DNA from: Candidatus Margulisiibacteriota bacterium
GTDB lineage: Bacteria > Margulisbacteria > Termititenacia > Termititenacales > Termititenacaceae
Assembly (NCBI GenBank): GCA_031279615.1
Contig: JAITIE010000142.1
Location: forward strand, 1-9,645
Length of the DNA stretch: 9,645 nt
Direction of reading: 5' to 3'
Below are positions 4,542-9,645 of this stretch, piece by piece. Within the stretch, counting starts at the first letter, position 1; the number at the start of each line of letters is the position of its first letter. Below the pieces are notes generated by a model that was not told the origin of the DNA, searched no databases, and saw nothing but the letters and a program-made list of their open reading frames with translations. The position numbers and the translations under genes were made by a program.

Positions 4542-7139
4542 ATGTCAGAAATGGAAAAAATTTATAATCCCTCCGAAATTGAGGCGCGGATTTACGCGGA
4601 TTGGGAAAAGAGCGGGGACTTCGCGCCGAAAGGCGGGGGCGAGCCGTTCTCGATCGTCATGCCGCCGCCCAATGTCACCGGCGCTTTGCACATGGGGCAC
4701 GCGCTGGACGACACTTTGCCGGATATTTTGGTGCGCTGGCGCCGCATGCTGGGGGACAGTGTGCTCTGGGTGCCCGGCACAGACCACGCGGGCATTGCCA
4801 CGCAAAACGTCGTGGAAAAGAAACTGGCCGGAGACAACCTGACGCGCCATGACCTGGGGCGGGAAAAATTTGTCGCGGAGGTCTGGCGCTGGAAAGAAGA
4901 ATACGGCGGCCGGATCACCAGCCAGCTGCGTTTGCTGGGCGCGTCCTGCGATTGGCGGCACGAGCGGTTTACTATGGACGAAGGCTGTTCGCGCGCGGTG
5001 CGGGAAGTTTTTGTCGAGTTGTACAAAAAAGGCTTGATTTTTAAAGGCCTGCGCATTATTAACTGGTGCCCGCGCTGTCATACCGCGCTGTCGGATGTCG
5101 AGGTGGAGTACGAGGAAAATGCCGGCAAGCTCTGGCACCTGCGTTATCAGCTGGCGGAAAATCCCAAAAAATATCTGGTGGTGGCGACGACGCGTCCGGA
5201 GACTTTATTTGGCGACACGGCCGTGGCGGTGCACCCCGCGGACGAGCGTTACCAGGACCTGATCGGCAAAGAAGTGTTGCTGCCGCTGACCGACAAGAAA
5301 ATCCCGATTATCGCCGACGAATATGTCGACCGCGAGTTTGGCACGGGCGTGGTCAAGATCACTCCGGCGCATGACGTGAATGATTACGAGGTCGGCAAAC
5401 GCCACAAACTGCCGACGCTGACGATTATGGACACTTCCGGACTGCTCAATGAAAATGTGCCGCTGCGCTACAAAGGGCTGGAGCGTTTCAAAGCCCGCGA
5501 GCTGGCGCTGACCGATTTGGAAGAAAAGGGTCTGCTGGACTCCGTGCAAGACTATGAAAATAAAATCAGCCGCTGTTACCGCTGTCATGACATTGTCGAG
5601 CCGTATCTCTCGCCGCAATGGTTCGTGGATATGCCCAAGCTTGCCGCGCCCGCTGTCGAGGCCGTGCGTTCCGGTCAAATAAAGTTTTATCCCGAACGCT
5701 GGAGCAAAGTTTATTTTGACTGGATGGAAAATATCCGCGAATGGTGCATCTCGCGCCAGATTTGGTGGGGGCACCGTATTCCAGTTTGGTACTGCGAATG
5801 CGGCGAGGTGATTTGCGCCAAGGACGATCCGCAGACCTGTCCCAAATGCGGCTCAGCTAAATTAACTCAGGATGAGGATGTGCTGGACACCTGGTTCAGC
5901 TCGGCGCTCTGGCCTTTTTCCACGCTGGGCTGGCCGGACGCTGCCGCCGACTTGCAAAAATATTACCCGACCGCGCTGCTGGTGACCGGCTACGATATCA
6001 TCACTTTTTGGGTTTCACGCATGATCACGATGGGTTTGGAATTCAAAAAAGAAGCGCCGTTTCATAAAGTGGTGATCCACGGCTTGATCCGCGATGAGCA
6101 CGGCAAAAAAATGAGCAAATCCACGGGCAACGCCGTCGATCCGGTGGAGTTGATCAAAGAATACGGCGCGGACGCGCTGCGTTTCACGCTGGCGGCAATG
6201 GTGACGTCCGGCGGGCAGGACCTAAAACTATCAACGCCAAAAGTTCTGGCCAGCCGCAATTTCATGAACAAAATCTGGAATGTCGCGCGTTTTGTTTTGC
6301 TGAAACTGGCGGATAATAAATTTAGCGCGGAAAAATCACCGGCTGACGAGTGGATACTTTCGCGTTATCAGCAGGTCATTCAAAAAACTGATTCCGCTTT
6401 GCGCAATTTTTATTTCGGCGATATGGCGCTGGGTTTGTACGATTTTGTTTGGAGTGAGTTTTGCGATTGGTATATCGAGATGTCCAAACTGGGATTGCAT
6501 AAAGAAACTTTTTTGACGGTCTTCAACGGCATTTTGCGCCTGCTGCATCCGGTGACGCCTTTTATCACCGAGGAGATTTGGGCGAAGCTCGGCAATACCG
6601 GCAAAGTAATTAACGCCAGCTGGCCGCAGGCGGATAAAACCCTGCTCAATCCGGCGCGGGAGAAAAGAATGACCGCCGTGATAGAGCTGATCCGCGCCGT
6701 GCGCAATATCCGTGCAGAGATGAATGTCGCGCCGGCGAAAAAAGCGGATTTGATCATTCTCTGCAGCGATCCGGCTGTGGCCGAGGCTTTGACCGAAGCC
6801 AAGCCGTATATTCAGCAGCTGGCCAGCGTGGAAAAAATTGATTTGGTAGACAAACTGGCCGCCAAGCCGCGCAATGCTTCGCATGCGGCGCTCAACGGCG
6901 CGGAGATTTTTGTGCCGCTGGACAAACTCATCGATTTGCAGGCCGAGATTGCCCGTTTGGAAAAAGAAAAAAATAAATATCAGGCTGAAATTAACCGCGT
7001 CAAAAATAAATTGGCCAATAAAAGCTTTATCGAAAAAGCGCCGCCGGAAGTCATCGAAAAAGAAAAAGAAAAAGAAAAAAGTTACGCCGAAAAATTTAAA
7101 ATTGTGGAAGAACAGTTAAAAACGCTGGCGGCGAATTAA
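4542..7139 (+). CDS. valS: Valyl-tRNA synthetase
   Basis: This class I aminoacyl-tRNA synthetase charges tRNA-Val with valine in the cytosol and edits mischarged threonine. The 865-aa product is within the usual bacterial ValRS range. In order: the HIGH-type motif as HMGH in PPNVTGALHMGH (about 44-53), a zinc-knuckle pair CPRC (176-179), the CP1 editing domain with ATTRPETLFGDTAVAVHP (about 215-232), further Cys pairs in CYRCHD and CECGEV...CPKCG, DVLDTWFSSALWPFSTLGWP typical of ValRS, and KMSKS (523-527). An anticodon-binding helical domain and the ValRS C-terminal coiled coil (IDLQAEIARLEKEKNKY onward) complete it. Starts: an in-frame ATG at 4524 adds six hydrophobic residues untypical of the family, and ATG at 4551 (MEK) is also possible. 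None has an SD. It is divergent from hipB and convergent with the apbE-like gene. It is a single complete housekeeping gene; regulation is not evident. Confidence 0.97.
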   Translation: MSEMEKIYNPSEIEARIYADWEKSGDFAPKGGGEPFSIVMPPPNVTGALHMGHALDDTLPDILVRWRRMLGDSVLWVPGTDHAGIATQNVVEKKLAGDNLTRHDLGREKFVAEVWRWKEEYGGRITSQLRLLGASCDWRHERFTMDEGCSRAVREVFVELYKKGLIFKGLRIINWCPRCHTALSDVEVEYEENAGKLWHLRYQLAENPKKYLVVATTRPETLFGDTAVAVHPADERYQDLIGKEVLLPLTDKKIPIIADEYVDREFGTGVVKITPAHDVNDYEVGKRHKLPTLTIMDTSGLLNENVPLRYKGLERFKARELALTDLEEKGLLDSVQDYENKISRCYRCHDIVEPYLSPQWFVDMPKLAAPAVEAVRSGQIKFYPERWSKVYFDWMENIREWCISRQIWWGHRIPVWYCECGEVICAKDDPQTCPKCGSAKLTQDEDVLDTWFSSALWPFSTLGWPDAAADLQKYYPTALLVTGYDIITFWVSRMITMGLEFKKEAPFHKVVIHGLIRDEHGKKMSKSTGNAVDPVELIKEYGADALRFTLAAMVTSGGQDLKLSTPKVLASRNFMNKIWNVARFVLLKLADNKFSAEKSPADEWILSRYQQVIQKTDSALRNFYFGDMALGLYDFVWSEFCDWYIEMSKLGLHKETFLTVFNGILRLLHPVTPFITEEIWAKLGNTGKVINASWPQADKTLLNPAREKRMTAVIELIRAVRNIRAEMNVAPAKKADLIILCSDPAVAEALTEAKPYIQQLASVEKIDLVDKLAAKPRNASHAALNGAEIFVPLDKLIDLQAEIARLEKEKNKYQAEINRVKNKLANKSFIEKAPPEVIEKEKEKEKSYAEKFKIVEEQLKTLAAN
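7056..7079 (+). repeat. valS: Four tandem GAAAAA hexamers inside valS
   Basis: Four exact copies of GAAAAA encode four Glu-Lys pairs in the C-terminal coiled coil of ValRS. Unit length is a multiple of three, so slippage would only lengthen or shorten the charged helix. Confidence 0.85.
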
Positions 7140-7151
7140 GCTGTTAGCTTA
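7137..7151. terminator. Weak hairpin between convergent valS and apbE-like gene
   Basis: TAAGCT-GTT-AGCTTA is a perfect 6-bp stem that includes the valS stop codon and lies in the 19-bp convergent gap. It is short, AU-rich and lacks a U-run, so termination activity is doubtful. Confidence 0.25.
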
Positions 7152-7158
7152 TATTAGT

Positions 7159-8118
7159 CTAGTCCGCGAGCGGGTTATAAAAAAATTTCCGTTCGGGAAA
7201 AATAGCAGATTTTTTTTCACCCAGCACGAAACAAGCCGTGGAGAGCAGATCCGCCCGGGCCGCGCTGTCCGCGATTACCGTGACGCTGGCCAGCTGATTC
7301 TCCAGATTGGCCGGACGTCCGGTCTGCGGATTGAAAATATGCGCGTAGCGCCGCCCGTCCTCCGTAAAATACTGCTCGTAATCGCCGGAAGTCGCGCAAG
7401 CCTCGTCGCGCAATTCAAAAACCTGCAGAGTTTCCTCGCTGGCGCGTGGATTGCGTATTGCTATCCGCCAGGGTTTGCCGCGGTTTTGCCCCAGCGCGTA
7501 AATATTGCCGCCGGCATTAACCAGCGCGCTGTGTATGCCGTGCCGCCGCAGAACCTTGACGGCCTCGTCCACCGCGTAGCCTTTGGCGATGCCGCCCAGA
7601 TCGAGCTGCGCGCGGGGCTGAAGCAGACGCACGGTTTGTTTTTGACTGTCGAGACGCACATTTTGCCAGCCGACGCCCTGCAGCTGATTTTGAATATTCC
7701 GCTGGTCCGGCGCTTGTTTTTGGCCCGCGCCAAATCCGTACAGGCGCGAGATCGGCGTGACCGTGATGTCAAACGCGCCGCCGGAAATTTCACTGCCGGC
7801 CAAAGCCAAAGTCAGAATTGCGTGCATATCCGCGCTGAGCGGTATTTCCTGCCGGAAGGCTTTTTGATTAATTTGAGCTAATTCGCTGTCGGGAGCGAAG
7901 TAATTAAATTTTTTTTCCAGCTCTTTCATTCTGGCAAAGGCCGCGTCAATAGCGCGGCGGCCCTGGAAACGACTGCGGCAAATAACTTTTATTTCCGTCA
8001 AAGTGTGCAGCGCGTAACGCTGTTCGCTGATTTCTTGCCAAAGCACAAAACTGTCCAGCAGCCACCAGCCCAAACCCAAAGCCGCTAAAATAAGCAGGCC
8101 GCGCTGTTTTTTGTTCAT
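7159..8118 (-). CDS. apbE: ApbE-like FAD:protein FMN transferase
   Basis: ApbE enzymes transfer FMN from FAD to a threonine or serine of target proteins such as NqrB/NqrC, RnfD/RnfG or extracellular flavoproteins, acting on the outer face of the inner membrane. The 319-aa product has an N-terminal hydrophobic anchor (about 8-27, no lipobox cysteine). It then shows GGAFDITVTP (113-122), DLGGIAKGYAVD (173-184), NAGGN (201-205), TSGDYEQYF (243-251), HIFNPQTGRPA (260-270) and the metal-site region SAARADLLSTA (D290). After this the C-terminus is short (GEKKSAIF onward, about 19 residues), shorter than I expect for the family, but the catalytic core is complete. No flavoprotein acceptor gene lies nearby. 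There is no SD; TATACT ends 7 nt before the ATG. It is divergent from ispF with only 22 bp between the starts. Confidence 0.92.
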   Translation of the reverse strand: MNKKQRGLLILAALGLGWWLLDSFVLWQEISEQRYALHTLTEIKVICRSRFQGRRAIDAAFARMKELEKKFNYFAPDSELAQINQKAFRQEIPLSADMHAILTLALAGSEISGGAFDITVTPISRLYGFGAGQKQAPDQRNIQNQLQGVGWQNVRLDSQKQTVRLLQPRAQLDLGGIAKGYAVDEAVKVLRRHGIHSALVNAGGNIYALGQNRGKPWRIAIRNPRASEETLQVFELRDEACATSGDYEQYFTEDGRRYAHIFNPQTGRPANLENQLASVTVIADSAARADLLSTACFVLGEKKSAIFPERKFFYNPLAD

Positions 8119-8125
8119 GGGAAAG

Positions 8126-8133
8126 AGTATAAT
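8126..8133. promoter_or_regulatory. Overlapping divergent -10 elements of ispF and apbE-like gene
   Basis: Plus strand TATAAT (8128-8133) ends 7 nt before the ispF ATG. Minus strand TATACT (8126-8131) ends 7 nt before the apbE-like ATG. The two hexamers overlap on opposite strands in a 22-bp gap. Neither has a good -35. Both would give transcripts starting at or next to the start codon, and polymerases could not occupy both at once. This is based on pattern only. Confidence 0.4.
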
Positions 8134-8140
8134 ATATTTA

Positions 8141-8614
8141 ATGAGAATTGGTATCGGTTACGATGTGCATCAGCTGGTCGCCGGCCGCAAACTGATTGTC
8201 GGCGGCGTAGATATTCCTTATGCCAAGGGGCTGGACGGACATTCTGACGCGGATGTCCTGTTGCACGCGGTGATGGACGCGCTGCTAGGCGCGGCGGCGC
8301 TGGGTTCGATCGGTGAGCATTTTCCCGACAGCGATCCGGCTTATCAGGGCATTAACAGTTTGGAGCTGCTGGAAAACGTCAACGCGCTGCTCATCAGCCG
8401 CGGGTACAAACTGGTCAATCTCGACAGTGTCATTGTTTGCCAGGAACCAAAACTTGCGCCGTATATTCAAGACATGCAGACCAATATCGCGGTGGTTTTC
8501 GGTCTGTCAGCCGACCGTATCGGCGTCAAGGCCACCACCACCGAGCGGCTGGGTTTTGCCGGACGGGGCGAGGGTATTGCCGCGGAGGCAGTAGTCCTCA
8601 TTGAGAAAATATAA
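8141..8614 (+). CDS. ispF: 2-C-methyl-D-erythritol 2,4-cyclodiphosphate synthase
   Basis: IspF converts CDP-ME 2-phosphate to MEcPP with release of CMP, the fifth step of the MEP isoprenoid pathway, as a cytosolic homotrimer with a zinc site at each subunit interface. The 157-aa product has the normal length. MRIGIGYDVHQL places zinc ligands D8 and H10; GHSDADVLLHAVMDALLGA (33-51) gives the third ligand H42; GSIGEHFPDSDP (55-66) and ATTTERLGFAGRGEGIAAEA (131-150) are the other family signatures. The start at ATG 8141 is set by family alignment; a longer in-frame TTG start at 8111 would add ten unrelated residues. There is no SD, and a perfect TATAAT sits 7 nt upstream. The gene is followed directly by the methyltransferase gene and is probably co-transcribed with it. 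Confidence 0.97.
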   Translation: MRIGIGYDVHQLVAGRKLIVGGVDIPYAKGLDGHSDADVLLHAVMDALLGAAALGSIGEHFPDSDPAYQGINSLELLENVNALLISRGYKLVNLDSVIVCQEPKLAPYIQDMQTNIAVVFGLSADRIGVKATTTERLGFAGRGEGIAAEAVVLIEKI

Positions 8615-9346
8615 GTGTTGCTGACTTCACCGGAAAATCCCGAGATCAAAAATCTGCGCAAACTGCTGAGCGACGCGGTTTACCGCCGCGAGCAAAAAGC
8701 TCTGGTCTGCGAGGGTTTTAAAATTTTGCAGTTTGCCAAAAATGTGCGGACGCTTTACGCGCGCGAAGATATTGTCCTGCCGGAAAATTTGCAAAAACTC
8801 CGCCACCGCTACATCGCCAAAAATATTTTTAACGCTTTGTCCGAGACGGAAAATCCGCAGGGACTTATGGCTGTCTGCGCCCGGCCGGAGCCGGCCAGGT
8901 ACAGCGAGAAAAAGAGATATATTTTTCTCGACCGGCTGCAGGACCCGGGCAATCTGGGCACGATCATCCGCACGGCGGCGGCTTTTGGTCTGGACGGTCT
9001 GATTTACAACAAAGGCTGTGTCGATGTTTTCGCGCCAAAAGTAGTGCGCGCCTCGATGGGCGCGGTTTTCACGCTGGACTTGCTGGCGGCGGAGATTGCG
9101 GAATTGTCGGGTCAAATCATCGCGGCGGATCTGGACGGCGCGGCGCCGGAAAGCCTGTCAATCAGCGGCGGTTTTGTCCTGGCGATTGGCAGTGAAGGGC
9201 AGGGCTTGTCCGCTGAAATTTTGCGCCGCGCCTCGCAAAAAGTCTTTCTGCCAATCTGTAAAAACAAAGCCGAGTCGCTCAACGCGGCCGTGGCGGCGGG
9301 GATACTGATGTATTTGTTGCAAAAAATGCCGAAATTAACGGCGTAA
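8615..9346 (+). CDS. SpoU/TrmH-family RNA 2'-O-ribose methyltransferase
   Basis: A SAM-dependent SPOUT-class methyltransferase that methylates a ribose 2'-OH in rRNA or tRNA. The 243-aa product has an N-terminal substrate-binding-like region (SPENPEIKNLRKL near residues 5-17, EGFKIL 33-38), then the catalytic SpoU domain. Motif 1 is LQDPGNLGTIIRTAAAFG (108-125, with N113 and R119), motif 2 IGSEGQGLS (191-199) and motif 3 ESLNAAVAAGILMY (220-233, N223), all intact; the trefoil-knot fold and dimer are expected. The start is GTG at 8615, immediately after the ispF TAA, with no SD in the usual place, so translation probably depends on coupling to ispF. TTG at 8618 is an alternative. The exact RNA target cannot be assigned; the architecture resembles the RlmB/TsnR-like rRNA group. 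Confidence 0.93.
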   Translation: MLLTSPENPEIKNLRKLLSDAVYRREQKALVCEGFKILQFAKNVRTLYAREDIVLPENLQKLRHRYIAKNIFNALSETENPQGLMAVCARPEPARYSEKKRYIFLDRLQDPGNLGTIIRTAAAFGLDGLIYNKGCVDVFAPKVVRASMGAVFTLDLLAAEIAELSGQIIAADLDGAAPESLSISGGFVLAIGSEGQGLSAEILRRASQKVFLPICKNKAESLNAAVAAGILMYLLQKMPKLTA

Positions 9347-9372
9347 AATTTTTTGCAAATTTACAATATTTT
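9346..9372. terminator. AT-rich convergent gap with weak terminator-like structure
   Basis: After the methyltransferase stop, AAATTT (9346-9351) can pair with AAATTT (9357-9362), and an AATATTTTTT run follows. The stem is entirely A-T and therefore weak. The gap lies between convergent genes, where some termination is expected. Confidence 0.25.
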
Positions 9373-9645
9373 TTATGAAGCTTTTCTCGGCGAGCTGTTT
9401 CTAGGACAGTAAAGCACCGGCGCGTCGTATTGATTGATAATTTTGTCCGCGGTCAATAACAACATGCCCTCCACTTTGGCCTGCGCGATTAGCAAGCGGT
9501 CAAAAGGGTCTTTGTGAATAGGCGGTAGCTCATTGACAAGCAAGGTATGGGCGCTGGCGATGGGTAATTCTATATATCCGTTTTCTGTAAGCCCCAGGCA
9601 CAAAGCAAACGGTTCAGCCCAAAAATCGGGTTGACTATGTTTTTT
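9373..9645 (-). CDS. VapC-like PIN-domain toxin (N-terminal part outside window)
   Basis: The frame is open from the right edge to TAA at 9373-9375 (90 residues), so the true start and the first half of the PIN domain are missing. The visible part is the C-terminal half of a PIN nuclease of the VapC group. ENGYIELPIASAHTL is followed by the highly typical LPPIHKDPFDRLLIAQA and the closing LLTADKIINQYDAPVLY. The conserved aspartates of KDPFD and TAD would form part of the metal site; the N-terminal aspartate cannot be checked. VapC toxins are Mg-dependent RNases usually encoded just after their antitoxin, which would lie beyond position 9645. The tail CPRNSSPRKAS is basic and extends past the usual end. 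The gene is convergent with the methyltransferase gene. Confidence 0.85.
   Translation of the reverse strand, partial: KKHSQPDFWAEPFALCLGLTENGYIELPIASAHTLLVNELPPIHKDPFDRLLIAQAKVEGMLLLTADKIINQYDAPVLYCPRNSSPRKAS

Noticed and set aside
4545..5138. Long antisense ORFs across valS, apbE and the methyltransferase gene
   Set aside because: They are shadows of strongly coding, G+C-biased genes; their translations show no family motifs.

Overview
The window comes from a bacterium with a moderate G+C genome, not identifiable to genus from sequence alone. An ABC-type polysaccharide exporter next to a WavE-like (LPS-core type) glycosyltransferase suggests a diderm, glycan-coated cell. ispF indicates isoprenoid synthesis by the MEP (non-mevalonate) route. 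No rRNA, tRNA, CRISPR array, transposase or phage gene was found.

Layout. (1) 1-2635, minus strand: a surface-glycan operon wzm-like permease -> wzt-like ATPase -> wavE-like glycosyltransferase, the last running off the left edge. Its putative 5' leader carries a striking 19-G plus 6-G homopolymer (C-tract in the transcript), and the ATPase appears to begin at an ACG codon behind a strong Shine-Dalgarno (SD) sequence. (2) 2860-4294, minus strand: a compact three-gene toxin-antitoxin operon hipB-hipS-hipT, with 4-bp ATGA overlaps at both junctions. HipS is the detached N-terminal domain of HipA and HipT the kinase core, so this is a HipBST-type tripartite system, not a broken hipA. Upstream of hipB are three 18-bp sites of the form TATAC-N8-GTATA, spaced 41 and 42 bp (about four helical turns). 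This is the same architecture as the E. coli HipB operator TATCC-N8-GGATA. (3) 4542-7139, plus strand: valS (valyl-tRNA synthetase), divergent from hipBST. (4) 7159-8118, minus strand: apbE-like FAD:protein FMN transferase, convergent with valS and divergent from ispF. (5) 8141-9346, plus strand: ispF followed without a gap by a SpoU/TrmH-family rRNA/tRNA 2'-O-methyltransferase. (6) 9373-9645, minus strand: the C-terminal part of a VapC-like PIN-domain toxin, cut by the right edge, making a second probable toxin-antitoxin locus.

How the parts may work together. The exporter operon would move a lipid-linked glycan across the inner membrane, and WavE would add or modify sugars. The hipBST locus is probably autoregulated by HipB at its operators, and HipT is a Ser/Thr kinase. 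The known targets of HipA and HipT are class I aminoacyl-tRNA synthetases, phosphorylated in the KMSKS-type loop. Finding hipBST back-to-back with a class I synthetase carrying an intact KMSKS is therefore suggestive, though neighbourhood alone proves nothing. Several promoter-proximal genes (hipB, ispF, apbE, possibly valS) lack an SD and have a -10-like hexamer 6-8 nt before ATG, which hints at leaderless transcripts, while internal operon genes have good SDs.
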